NCBI GenBank assembly: GCA_044867425.1
Contig: JBIOUX010000178.1
Span: 1-64,000, forward strand
DNA: 64,000 nt
Direction: 5' to 3'
DNA from: CAWBJP01 sp044867425
GTDB lineage: Bacteria > Actinomycetota > Acidimicrobiia > IMCC26256 > BP-133
Below, in pieces: positions 44,767 through 53,310 of this stretch. Made by a program: the position numbers and the translations under genes. The notes beneath the pieces were generated by a model, which saw nothing but the letters and a program-made list of their open reading frames with translations, was not told the origin of the DNA and did not search any database. Position 1 is the first letter of the stretch. Each line of letters starts with the position of its first letter.

Positions 44767-44786
44767 ACGGCCCTTTAGTCCCGACC
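44767..44786 (-). promoter_or_regulatory. DosR-like box upstream of the kinase operon
   Basis: On the minus strand the site contains TCGGGACTAAAG followed by GGCC, agreeing at about 16 of 20 positions with the mycobacterial DosR consensus (TTSGGGACTWWAGTCCCSAA). It lies in the 225-bp spacer that must hold the promoter of the kinase operon. A second palindrome, CCGAACTTCGG, lies 20 bp further downstream. No gene is seen in the spacer. Confidence 0.35.
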
Positions 44787-44829
44787 CGGTTGTCGGGGCC
44801 CGATGGAAGGGCTCGCCTTGACTCGCAGC

Positions 44830-44851
44830 GACCCGGGTCCCGGCCCGGGTC
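44830..44851 (-). terminator. Stem-loop at the end of the GGDEF-EAL gene
   Basis: GACCCGGG and CCCGGGTC form a perfect 8-bp stem around TCCCGG, overlapping the stop codon at 44850. It would end the GGDEF-EAL transcript before the kinase promoter. Confidence 0.55.
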
Positions 44852-47129
44852 AGGCCTCCATACCTCCGAGGCCGCGGGTAAAGACGTCGGGCTCGACCGG
44901 CGGGGAGAAGTAGAAGCCTTGTACTCGATCGCACCCCATTGAGATCAGTTCCTCGAGCTGCTCTTCGGTTTCCACCCCCTCGGCCATGACCACGAGCCCG
45001 AGGTCCCGGGCCAGGTGGATGATGAGGCGGACGACGGCGGCGTCGTCGGCGTCGTGGCCCAAGCCGACCAGGAACGACCGGTCGATCTTCAAGGCATCAA
45101 CGGGGAAGCGCCGCAGGTAGCTCAGCGATGAGTAGCCAGTCCCGAAATCATCGATGGCCAGCCTGACACCAAGGTCCTTGAGGGCGCTGAGTACCCCGAC
45201 CGCGGATTCCGGATCATCCATCAGGACGTTTTCCGTGATCTCGAGCCAGAGGGCAGCGGGGTCGACGGCTTCGCGGTCCAGGATGTCGGCGACCGCGCGG
45301 GGAAGATCGGGCTGGGCGAGCTGGATCGCCGAAACGTTCACCGAGACCGCGAGCCGCGGTGCCCGCCGCCTCCGCCACTCCACCAGCTGACGGCAGGCTT
45401 CACCCAGGACCCAATTGCCAATCGGAACGATGAGGCCGGTCTGTTCGGCGACAGGAATGAACTCCGCCGGACTGAGGAGGCCTCGGCCCGGATGCTCCCA
45501 GCGCAGGAGCGCTTCAGCTCCCACGATCCCGGGGTCGGCAAGGGAGACCAAAGGCTGGTACCAGACGCGAAGTTCCGACCTCTCGAGGGCAGCCCGGAGC
45601 GCGAGTTCGGTCTCGAAGCGGACGACGACTGCCGCCCGTAAGGCGTCGTCGAAGACCTCGTGCCTCGATCGACCTTGCGCCTTGGCCCGGTGCATCGCGG
45701 CGTCGGCGTCCCGGAGCAGCTCCTCGGGCCGACGGTCAGGGGCCTCAGCGAAGCGGATGCCGACGCTGACGCTGAGATGCACCTGCCGCCCGTCGACCAC
45801 GAAGGGATCCCTCGTGAGCGCCCGGATGCGCTCGGCGACCAACGACGCCTGTCCCCGCTCTCCCAGGTCGTCGCACAAGAGGGCGAACTCGTCGCCCCCG
45901 AAACGGGCGAGCGTGTCCGCCATCCGGGTGACGGCCCTGAGCCGCTCGGCCACCTGCACCAGCAGACGGTCACCCGCGGAGTGGCCCAGGCTGTCGGTCA
46001 CCACCTTGAAGTTGTCGATGGCGATCAACAGCACCGCCGCGACCGAAGGACGGCGGGCGAGCCGGGAGAGCACCGCCCCCAGCCGGTCGAGGAGGAGGCT
46101 GCGGTTCGGCAGTCCCGTCAGGCTGTCGTGAAAGGCATCCTGGGCCAGCGCCTCCTCGGCCCGTTTGCGCCCGGTGATGTCACGGACAATCCCGCTGAAG
46201 CACGCCGCTCCCGCCACGGTCCACGTGGACAGCGACAGCTCCAAGGGGAACTCCGTGCCGTCCTGACGCCGCCCGACCAGTTCCAGAACGGTACCGAGAA
46301 CACTCGGAGGGCCGCCTCGGGCCAAGCGGCCGAGCCCGGCCTGGTGAGCCTCATGGAACCGCTCCGGCATGAGCAGCGTGAGGGGTCGACCCGACACCTC
46401 GGGCTCGGTGTACCCGAACATCCTCTCCGCCGCCGCGTTCCAGCCGACGATCGTGCCGGCCGTGTCGGCGAGCACGACCCCGTCGATCGCCGACTGCACC
46501 ACCGAGCGGAAGCGCTCCTCCGATTCCCGCCGCGCCTCCTCGGCCCGCCTGCGAACCAGCGCCGAACCCAAGAGGGCTCCTATGGCGCAGATGAAGGCCA
46601 CGAGCTCTTCGTCCTGGGACCGCTCCTCCACCACGAAGAACTCGAGCACGGCGGCGACGTCGCGGCCGGCCAGGACGGGGATGGCCATCCCCGTCCGCAG
46701 GCCCACCGCCTTTGCCACCGGCCATCTGGGGAAGTTGGTGTCGGCGGCGAGGTCCCGAAGCCAGGCGGGGCGTCGATTGGCCCACGCCCGCCCGGGCAGG
46801 CCCACCCCCGGGGCGAAGACGGTCCCTTCGCTCACCGACCGGAACCGGCCGAAGGCCTTGCGGTCGCCATACCAGACGGGCCGGCAGGCAAGTCCGGTGC
46901 CGTCGGAGGTGGGGACCCAGGCCTGCCCGCAGTCCCAGCCGGTGGCCTGGCCCACCTCGCTCAGCACCGTGCCCAGCGCGGCGTCGAAATCGGGCGAGTC
47001 GGCGATGGCCAAGGCAAGCCGGTTCAGCAGGCCGAGCTCAGGAAGCTGCCGGCGTTCTTCAGTCATGCGCCGACGCCCAGCCCGGCGGCCAGGGGCCCCG
47101 GAGGACGACGTGGCCCGCTGCTCTCCCAT
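44850..47129 (-). CDS. GAF-PAS-GGDEF-EAL cyclic di-GMP protein
   Basis: The 759-residue, soluble protein has GAF (about 45-195), PAS (205-325), GGDEF (330-495; GGDEF motif with an RMAD inhibitory site five residues before), and EAL (505-750; EALLRW, ITENVLMDD, DDFGTGYSS, AEGVET intact). It is a potential dual cyclase/phosphodiesterase tuned by a small ligand on the GAF domain. ATG 47129 with GGGGAG close upstream is used; ATG 47066 is an alternative. Confidence 0.92.
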   Translation of the reverse strand: MGEQRATSSSGAPGRRAGRRRMTEERRQLPELGLLNRLALAIADSPDFDAALGTVLSEVGQATGWDCGQAWVPTSDGTGLACRPVWYGDRKAFGRFRSVSEGTVFAPGVGLPGRAWANRRPAWLRDLAADTNFPRWPVAKAVGLRTGMAIPVLAGRDVAAVLEFFVVEERSQDEELVAFICAIGALLGSALVRRRAEEARRESEERFRSVVQSAIDGVVLADTAGTIVGWNAAAERMFGYTEPEVSGRPLTLLMPERFHEAHQAGLGRLARGGPPSVLGTVLELVGRRQDGTEFPLELSLSTWTVAGAACFSGIVRDITGRKRAEEALAQDAFHDSLTGLPNRSLLLDRLGAVLSRLARRPSVAAVLLIAIDNFKVVTDSLGHSAGDRLLVQVAERLRAVTRMADTLARFGGDEFALLCDDLGERGQASLVAERIRALTRDPFVVDGRQVHLSVSVGIRFAEAPDRRPEELLRDADAAMHRAKAQGRSRHEVFDDALRAAVVVRFETELALRAALERSELRVWYQPLVSLADPGIVGAEALLRWEHPGRGLLSPAEFIPVAEQTGLIVPIGNWVLGEACRQLVEWRRRRAPRLAVSVNVSAIQLAQPDLPRAVADILDREAVDPAALWLEITENVLMDDPESAVGVLSALKDLGVRLAIDDFGTGYSSLSYLRRFPVDALKIDRSFLVGLGHDADDAAVVRLIIHLARDLGLVVMAEGVETEEQLEELISMGCDRVQGFYFSPPVEPDVFTRGLGGMEA

Positions 47130-47199
47130 TGCTCCCCCCCCGCCGGCAGGCTACAAGGGTGGTTCGTAGCTCCGCATCAAATGGATTCAAAACCTCCGC

Positions 47200-50100
47200 T
47201 CAACCGCAGCGCTCGCTCAGCTCGTCGGCCCTGGAGATCCAGCCCTTCATGCCCACGGCCTCGAACTGCTCCCTGGCCGCTTCGAGGAGGGGTCGGGCCC
47301 GAGCGAGATCCCCTGGCTCGCCCCGGCGGACATACATGAGGGCTTCGTCGTAATCGGCAATGGCCAGAAGCGGGCGAGCACCCTGCCCGCCGAGCACCCG
47401 GCGCGCCTCGCCAAACCAGACGAGCGCCTCGGCGTGGCGGCCCTGAAGAGCGGAGAGGCGGGCCAGGGCGAGGCGGCCGTCGACCGTAGGGCTGCGGAAG
47501 TCAGGGCCGACCACCTTCTCCCGAAGAGCTCGTTCCACGACGTCGACGTGGTCCAGGCGCTGGAAGAGCCAGAGGGCCTCGGCGGCATCGCAGGCCATCT
47601 GGGGGAAGGCGATCGTCCAGGCCGGGGCCCGCTCGAGCCACGGGACGAGAAGGCCCAGGAACCGGAGGGCCACGTCCTCCTGCCCGCGACGGGCGCCGAT
47701 GCGAAGCGAGATCGCATGGATCCACCCCCGGGCCCAGCTGAGGGCAGGGTTCGTCGAGGCGGCAAGAGGCTCGAAGACGGCGGCGAGTTCCTCCCACCCT
47801 TCGTCCAGGGCCCGGCTCAGGTACTCCTGACCGAAGAGCGCCACGGAGACCGGCTGACCCACCCTGTCGGCCAGCCCCTGCGCCTGCTCCAGGGCATGGC
47901 GAGCCTCATCAAGGCGGCCCAGGCAGACATGGCAGTAGGCCAGGAACGACCAGCAACGTGCCGCCCGGAAGAACTGTCCCCGGGAGAGGGCGGCCTCCGC
48001 CTCCACCTTCAAGAGAGGGAGGGAGCGGGTGTACTCGCCGGCCTGCCCGATGAGGACGGCGAGGTTGGCGCTGGTGAGGACCTCGGCCCGGGAGGCGAAG
48101 ACGCCCATCATGGGCCCCGGGGCCACGGGATCGAGGTCGGAGGCCTGGAGAATTCGGGCGGCCTCCCAACGCTCAGGGGTGTCGAGGGGGATGCCCGGGT
48201 CTTCGCGATCCTCGGCCGCTCGGCGCTCGAGGTCGAAGGAGATGAAGCGGGCCCAGGCCACGTCCCGCCGGGTCTCTGCGAACGTCAGCCCCTTTCGGGC
48301 CAGGACCCAGGCGTGGGGGTTGCTGCCCGCCATTCCACAGGCGTACATGGCCCCGGCCAGGTACTGGGCGGCGGGCTCGGTCCCCTCGGCGGCGGCGATG
48401 GCTTCTCCCGCCGCGGCTGCCACCTCGACCGCCTCCTCGAAGCTCCCCGCCCAAGCCAGGGCCACCGCCAGACGACCGAGGAGCCGGGGCCGGCGGGGAT
48501 CGGCTTGGGGGAGGAGGTCGAGGGCCATGCGCAGGAGACCGGCTGCCTCCTCGTGGGCGCCGGTGGCCTCGGCGTGGTACCCCGCCTGGAGGGCCGGCCG
48601 GACGCCTCGTTCGGCTCCCGGCAGCCCGGCGCTGCGGCGGTACTGGGTGGCGATCTCCCCCGCCTGAGCGGGGGAAGGGTGCTCGCCGTAGGCCGCCTCG
48701 AGCGCCTCGGCTACCTTGCGGTGAAGGCGCACCTGCCGGGAGGGACTGAGCTCGGCAGAGAGCGTGTGACGGATGAGGGCATGGCTGAAGGCGTAGGCGT
48801 CGGGGGCCCCGGCGGGCTGGAGGAGCTGGGCGGCCAGGGCCTCGTCGAGGGCGTCGAGGGCGTCGGCCTCGCCGAGGTCGGCCACGGCGGCGACCACGTC
48901 GAAGCGAAAGGTGCCCTCGAAGACAGAGGCCACCCCGAGGAGGCGCGCCGCCTCCTTTGACAGGCGCGACATCCGCCGGCCGATCACCTCCCGTACCCCC
49001 TCGGGGATGCCCAGCTCCCGGATGGCCAGATCCGAGGCCCACCGCCCGTCCGGTCCCCGGTAGACCTTGCCTTCCTCGATGAGGTGGGCAAGGACCTCCC
49101 GCAGAAAGAAGGGGTTCCCGGCCGTTTCGGAGGCGAGGGCGGCCACCGCCGCCTCGGACACCTCGTGTTCGGCCAAAGTGGCGAGCAGCGTATGTACGGC
49201 CTCGGCCGGCAGGCCCTCGAGCCGCATGTGCTCGTAGCCCGTCCCTTGCCGCAACGTCGGGAGCGCCTCGGCGAGCGGGTGTGTCGGCACGAGTTCGACG
49301 TCCCGGTAGGTGCCGACGACGAGCATGGGGTTGCGACAGGCGAAGCGGGCCAAGTGGACGACCATGGCGATGGTGCCGCCATCGGCCCAGTGAAGGTCAT
49401 CGAGGCAGAGAAGGAGGGGCACCCGCCGCGAGCGGGCGATGAGCAGCTGGACGACGGCGTCGAGGAGTCGGATCCGCTCCTCGTCGGGCTGGAGGGGGAC
49501 GGGTTCGGGCAGGTCAGGGAGGACCTTCCTCAGGGCGGGAACAAGCCGAGCCAGAGGCGCCCCGCCCAAGCCGAGGTCGGTCCGGATCTCTTCGGGATCC
49601 GCGCTGAGCGCCCCTGACTCGATGGCCTCGGCGAATGGGGTGTAGGGGGGCACCCACTCGCCTCCGAGGCACGTCCCCCAGAGCACCTGGGCACCCTCCC
49701 CCGTGGCCTGGTCAGCCAGCTCCTCCGCCAGCCGGGTCTTTCCGATGCCAGGCTCGCCGGACAAGAAGACGAGCCCGCCCTGGCCCGAGGCGGCCTCGGC
49801 CAGCCGCCGGTGCAGGCGGAGGAACTCGCCATCTCGCCCCACGAAGGGCATCCGAGAGGGCGGAACGGCAGCGGCTGCCGTCTCCTCTTGTGCTGGGGAG
49901 CTCACCTCAGCTTCGGGCACACCTTCGAGCTGCCGGCGCCCCGGTTGAGGGAGAGCACTGGGACCAGGGACTTGGCTGGAGCGGGAGACAGCCGCGGAAG
50001 AAGCCGGAGTCCGCGTCCCCCGGGCCGAGGTGGGAGACGCCGATCGGGGCCAGGTCGGGGGCGGCTGCCACTCCACTTCCGGCTCGTGGCGCAGGATGGC

Positions 50101-50832
50101 CGTCTCCAGGCGGCGCAGCGCGGCGCTGGGCTCGATGCCGAGCTCCTCGCCCAGGCGGTACCGCAACTCTTGGTAGGCCCGCAGGGCCTCGGCTTGCCGG
50201 CCGGTTCGGTACAGAGCCAGCATCCGCTGAGCCCACAGCCGCTCCCGGAACGGTTGGGCCCGGGTGAGGGCTTCGAGCTCGGCGATCAGCTCGCTGTGGC
50301 GACCGCAGGCCAGGTCGGCCTCGATGCGGTGCTCGAGGGCCGCCAGCCGCTCCTCCTCCAGGCGAGCGCGCTCCGCCTCGGCGAAGGGGGCATGGACCAC
50401 GTCGGCCAGGGCTGGGCCACGCCAGAGGGCAAGGGCGTCACCCAGCGCCGCCGCCGCGCCCTCGTGATCGCCGACGACCGAGAGGTCCCGGGCCCGGGCC
50501 GCCAGGGCCTCGAAACGCGCCGCGTCGACGGCGAGAGCATCGACCCGCAACAGGTACCCCGGGGGGCTGGTGACGAGGACGTCGTCCAAGCCGCCCTCCC
50601 GAAGAACCTTGCGCAGGCGCGACACGTAGACCTGCAGGGCCTGGGTGGCCCCGGCTGGAAGCGCTTCCCCCCAGAGGTCCTCGGCCAGGCTCTCTGAGGT
50701 GACCACCCGGTTGGCCGACAACACCAGGCGGGCCAAGAGGGCGCGCTCGCGGCTGCCGCCAAGGGCAAGTGCCCTGCCCCCCATGACGACCTCGAGCGGA
50801 CCCAGGACGCGGAACTCCAAAGGCCTCTCCAC
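47200..50832 (-). CDS. Giant SARP regulator with STAND/AAA ATPase and TPR region
   Basis: The protein has 1210 residues: winged helix (1-98), BTAD (100-250), a Pro/Ser linker, an AAA-type STAND ATPase (P-loop GEPGIGKT at 359-366, Walker B LLLCLDDLHWAD), then a long helical repeat region. Unlike the SARP protein at 33098 it has no cyclase domain. It is an AfsR-like activator, probably switched by ATP binding and a signal on the repeats. GTG 50832 starts the SARP domain. Heptamer repeats at 50901-50930, upstream on the opposite strand, are a likely autoregulatory site. Confidence 0.9.
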   Translation of the reverse strand: MERPLEFRVLGPLEVVMGGRALALGGSRERALLARLVLSANRVVTSESLAEDLWGEALPAGATQALQVYVSRLRKVLREGGLDDVLVTSPPGYLLRVDALAVDAARFEALAARARDLSVVGDHEGAAAALGDALALWRGPALADVVHAPFAEAERARLEEERLAALEHRIEADLACGRHSELIAELEALTRAQPFRERLWAQRMLALYRTGRQAEALRAYQELRYRLGEELGIEPSAALRRLETAILRHEPEVEWQPPPTWPRSASPTSARGTRTPASSAAVSRSSQVPGPSALPQPGRRQLEGVPEAEVSSPAQEETAAAAVPPSRMPFVGRDGEFLRLHRRLAEAASGQGGLVFLSGEPGIGKTRLAEELADQATGEGAQVLWGTCLGGEWVPPYTPFAEAIESGALSADPEEIRTDLGLGGAPLARLVPALRKVLPDLPEPVPLQPDEERIRLLDAVVQLLIARSRRVPLLLCLDDLHWADGGTIAMVVHLARFACRNPMLVVGTYRDVELVPTHPLAEALPTLRQGTGYEHMRLEGLPAEAVHTLLATLAEHEVSEAAVAALASETAGNPFFLREVLAHLIEEGKVYRGPDGRWASDLAIRELGIPEGVREVIGRRMSRLSKEAARLLGVASVFEGTFRFDVVAAVADLGEADALDALDEALAAQLLQPAGAPDAYAFSHALIRHTLSAELSPSRQVRLHRKVAEALEAAYGEHPSPAQAGEIATQYRRSAGLPGAERGVRPALQAGYHAEATGAHEEAAGLLRMALDLLPQADPRRPRLLGRLAVALAWAGSFEEAVEVAAAAGEAIAAAEGTEPAAQYLAGAMYACGMAGSNPHAWVLARKGLTFAETRRDVAWARFISFDLERRAAEDREDPGIPLDTPERWEAARILQASDLDPVAPGPMMGVFASRAEVLTSANLAVLIGQAGEYTRSLPLLKVEAEAALSRGQFFRAARCWSFLAYCHVCLGRLDEARHALEQAQGLADRVGQPVSVALFGQEYLSRALDEGWEELAAVFEPLAASTNPALSWARGWIHAISLRIGARRGQEDVALRFLGLLVPWLERAPAWTIAFPQMACDAAEALWLFQRLDHVDVVERALREKVVGPDFRSPTVDGRLALARLSALQGRHAEALVWFGEARRVLGGQGARPLLAIADYDEALMYVRRGEPGDLARARPLLEAAREQFEAVGMKGWISRADELSERCG

Positions 50833-50900
50833 CTCACAACACGCTACCCGTAAGTGTTCTCCGTCACTCCGGTCCAGCTGCGTGTGCGAGTCAGCTGCCT

Positions 50901-50930
50901 GTAAGCCGTTAGCAAGCGTTTCCGCAAGCG
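50901..50930 (+). promoter_or_regulatory. SARP-type operator, copy A
   Basis: GTAAGCC (50901), GCAAGCG (50912) and GCAAGCG (50924) repeat at 11 and 12 bp. A -10-like CATCAT starts exactly 8 bases after the last heptamer. The 241-bp spacer separates the SARP gene (minus) from the diguanylate cyclase gene (plus); apart from this site I see nothing in it. Confidence 0.6.
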
Positions 50931-51074
50931 ACCGCGCACATCATCCATCCCTGGGCTTCGAGAGGAGGCCGGATCGAGACTTGGCAGATCCCAGGGGCGC
51001 CGGCGGGGCGGGAGTGGCTGGCGGGTCGGAGGCAAGGAGGGCCCGGGGGTCGAAGCGGTCTCATCGCTGGGGCC

Positions 51075-51659
51075 GTGGTCGGAGGGCTCGGCCTCTCGCT
51101 CGTTCGCTGCCTACGGCGACGACGGGCGCTGAGCAGGCGGATCCGGGTGCTCGAGGTGCTCTCCCGGGAAGACGACCTCACCGGGCTGTACAACCGCCGC
51201 CACGTCGAAGAGCGCTTGGCCAGCGCCCTCAGTAGTGCCCGGCGCCATGGTCACGACCTCTCGATCCTGTTCGTCGACGTCGACGGCTTCAAGCGCGTGA
51301 ACGACGAGCTCGGTCACCACGTGGGCGACGATGTCCTCCGAATGGTCGCCGAGCGGATCCGGCTCGGTCTTCGCAGCGAGGACGTCGTCGGGCGATGGGG
51401 AGGGGAGGAGTTCCTGGCCGTCCTGCCGATGACAGCCCTGTCGGGAGCGCTCGCCGTCGCCGAGCGGCTTCGCGCTGAGATCGCCAAGACGCCCGTGAAG
51501 GCTGGCGGGCATACCGTGGCAACGACGGTCAGCATCGGCTGTGCCGGGGATCGTGGCAACGACGTCGAGTCCTTGCTGCGGGAGGCGGACGACGCCCTCT
51601 TCCGGGCCAAGCAGGGGGGCCGGAATCAGGTCGGCACGCCCGAGCAAAGGACGTGCTGA
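51075..51659 (+). CDS. Small diguanylate cyclase
   Basis: The 194-residue GGDEF protein has a short hydrophobic/basic N-terminus, then the cyclase domain: DDLTGLYNRR, FVDVDGFKRVND, signature GGEEF, and an RSED inhibitory site five residues before it, so product inhibition is expected. No sensory domain remains, so control is likely transcriptional, fitting the SARP-type repeats 145 bp upstream. GTG 51075 is the only usable start; in-frame sequence before it (GLIAGAVVGG) looks hydrophobic but has no start codon. Confidence 0.88.
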   Translation: MVGGLGLSLVRCLRRRRALSRRIRVLEVLSREDDLTGLYNRRHVEERLASALSSARRHGHDLSILFVDVDGFKRVNDELGHHVGDDVLRMVAERIRLGLRSEDVVGRWGGEEFLAVLPMTALSGALAVAERLRAEIAKTPVKAGGHTVATTVSIGCAGDRGNDVESLLREADDALFRAKQGGRNQVGTPEQRTC

Positions 51660-51702
51660 ACATCCCGAAGCCCGGTCGGAGCCCGTGCCGGTCAGGTCTC
51701 CG

Positions 51703-51732
51703 GTAAGGAGCGAGTAAGCGCTTCCGCAAGCG
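51703..51732 (+). promoter_or_regulatory. SARP-type operator, copy B
   Basis: GTAAGGA (51703), GTAAGCG (51714) and GCAAGCG (51726) show the same 11 and 12 bp spacing as copy A. Over 25 bp (51715-51739) the two copies differ at only two positions. The ATG of the exported-protein operon is 74 bp downstream. Confidence 0.6.
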
Positions 51733-51805
51733 ACCGCGCCGATGCTCTCCAATGCCCGGGCGTCCACCGGCGCTCCATTCCTGTGAGGCGAGTCTGGAGG
51801 ATGCC

Positions 51806-52192
51806 ATGACACGACGCTCTTTGACCTCGCTTGCCCGTCACCTCCTTTTGCCGCTGGCGGTGGCGGTGACCCTGGGGCTCGTGACCTACGCCCTGACCGC
51901 GTCGAACACCGTGCCCGTCACGAAGGCCGGCGCCGGGGCGGGAATCATCAGCGGCTATAGCGTGACCAATGTCCGTTACCAGCTCAACGCCACCGACCCT
52001 CGGAACATCGACTCGGTCACCTTCGACCTCGATACTGCCCCGCCGGGCGGATCCACCATCCGGATCAAGCTCCAATCCGGTGGGTCTTCCTGGTATGCCT
52101 GCACTTCGGTCGGGGCCGCGACCAGTTGCAACACCACCGCCCCCCAAGCAACGGCCGCAGCCGCCGATGAGCTCACCGTGGTGGTGGGCTAG
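51806..52192 (+). CDS. Small exported beta-rich protein, probable substrate of the adjacent signal peptidase
   Basis: The 128-residue protein starts at ATG 51806 with GGAGG six bases before. The N-terminus is Arg-rich, then a hydrophobic stretch (LLLPLAVAVTLGLVTYALTAS). The mature part is Thr/Ser/Val/Asn-rich with an Ig-like beta pattern (SGYSVTNVRYQLNATDP, VTFDLDTAPPGGSTIRIKL) and two Cys that could pair. The arrangement next to a SipW/ER-type signal peptidase mirrors TasA/SipW-type or camelysin-like surface protein operons. I infer a fibre or surface subunit. Confidence 0.7.
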   Translation: MTRRSLTSLARHLLLPLAVAVTLGLVTYALTASNTVPVTKAGAGAGIISGYSVTNVRYQLNATDPRNIDSVTFDLDTAPPGGSTIRIKLQSGGSSWYACTSVGAATSCNTTAPQATAAAADELTVVVG

Positions 52193-52231
52193 GCCTCTGG
52201 GGATGCTCGCAGGAGCGGCGCGCCGGCACCG

Positions 52232-53125
52232 ATGAACCCAGGGTGGGCGCGTCGCGGCTTTGGCCTTGGTCTCAGCCTGGGGCTGGCGTGGATGGTCTGG
52301 CCCACTCTCGGCCCGAGCCAGTTGGGCGGCCCCGCCACGTACGCCGTCGTCGCCGGGTCGAGCATGGCCCCCGCCCTCCGGGCCGGTGACCTGGTCCTCC
52401 TGCGCCGGTCTCCGAACTACGTCGCGGGGCAGATCGTCGGCTACCGGACGGCAGCTGGGAACCTGGTCTTGCATCGGGTCATGGGGCGGGTCGGAGAAGG
52501 CTACGTCTTCCAGGGCGACAACAATTCCTGGGTCGACCCCTATCTCCCCACCCGCCGCCATCTTGTCGGCCGACTGCGGTGGCGCATCGTCGACGCAGGC
52601 CTGGTCATCGAGTGGCTGCGAGCGCCACTTTGCGCCGCTCTCATCGTCGGGCTCGCCTCCTTTCTGGTCCTAGCTGGCCGCAGTCTGCGATCCGAGCGGG
52701 GGAGCCATGGCACCGGCCGCGCTGACGGCCAGGCCATGAGGGCCCGCCTCATCCTCACTTCAGTCGTCTGCATCGGGGCCCTCCTCGCCCTGGTGACCTT
52801 GGCGCTGACGGCCACGGTCCTGGTGCCGGAAACCAAGCTCGACGTCATCACCCGCCCGGCGCGCGCCAACGACCTCAAGCCGAGCGACTGTGTCGGCCTC
52901 GATCTCCAAGCGCTTGTGGTCGGGGCCGGCACGGTGCAGGGGTCATCGGCCAACGACCTGATCCTGACCAGCCCGAGTTCGGACCGCGTGCTTGGGCGGG
53001 GGAGAGACGATTGCCTGGTTGCAGGCGGGGGCGACGACGAACTCACCGGCGGCGCAGGCAACGACGTGTGCCTCGGTGGCCCGGGGACCGACGTCTACTC
53101 GGGCTGCGAGACAACCGTCGACTAA
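52232..53125 (+). CDS. SipW/ER-type signal peptidase I fused to an RTX-like domain
   Basis: The 297-residue protein has a first half (1-150) that is an S26B signal peptidase: catalytic Ser44 in GSSMAPALRAGD, His81 (in place of the bacterial Lys) in NLVLHRVMG, and the box QGDNNSWVD. A membrane helix follows near 130-150. After a basic linker a second membrane helix (near 172-197) leads to an extracytoplasmic tail with GGGDDELTGGAGNDVCLGG-type calcium-binding repeats and paired Cys. Elsewhere the RTX-like part is usually a separate exported protein. An internal ATG at 52737 could also start it separately. Confidence 0.8.
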   Translation: MNPGWARRGFGLGLSLGLAWMVWPTLGPSQLGGPATYAVVAGSSMAPALRAGDLVLLRRSPNYVAGQIVGYRTAAGNLVLHRVMGRVGEGYVFQGDNNSWVDPYLPTRRHLVGRLRWRIVDAGLVIEWLRAPLCAALIVGLASFLVLAGRSLRSERGSHGTGRADGQAMRARLILTSVVCIGALLALVTLALTATVLVPETKLDVITRPARANDLKPSDCVGLDLQALVVGAGTVQGSSANDLILTSPSSDRVLGRGRDDCLVAGGGDDELTGGAGNDVCLGGPGTDVYSGCETTVD

Positions 53126-53310
53126 AACGTCGAAGGTTTCGGCCCCATCAAATCGGTTGCGGCGCTTCCGGCGCCCTGCCTACCCTCTGGCCCGCTGGGT
53201 TGTCTGGTTCCAACGCTCGCCGCTCTCCGTTGCGCCACCCGACGGACCACCGCGCTTCCCCCGCGCCGCTTCCCCCCATGCCAAGCGTCGTCGCGCTTCG
53301 TGGAGGTTCC

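Noticed and set aside
44625..44849. Possible c-di-GMP (GEMM) riboswitch before the kinase operon
   Set aside because: I could not find the conserved core of class I or II c-di-GMP riboswitches on either strand; only palindromes are evident.
45660..47339. Plus-strand frame of 559 codons
   Set aside because: It is antisense to the GAF-PAS-GGDEF-EAL gene, with no recognisable domain and no ribosome-binding site.
33098..51659. The signalling island considered as a horizontally acquired element
   Set aside because: No integrase, att-like repeats, tRNA junction or composition change is visible at either edge, so transfer is not supported by this sequence.
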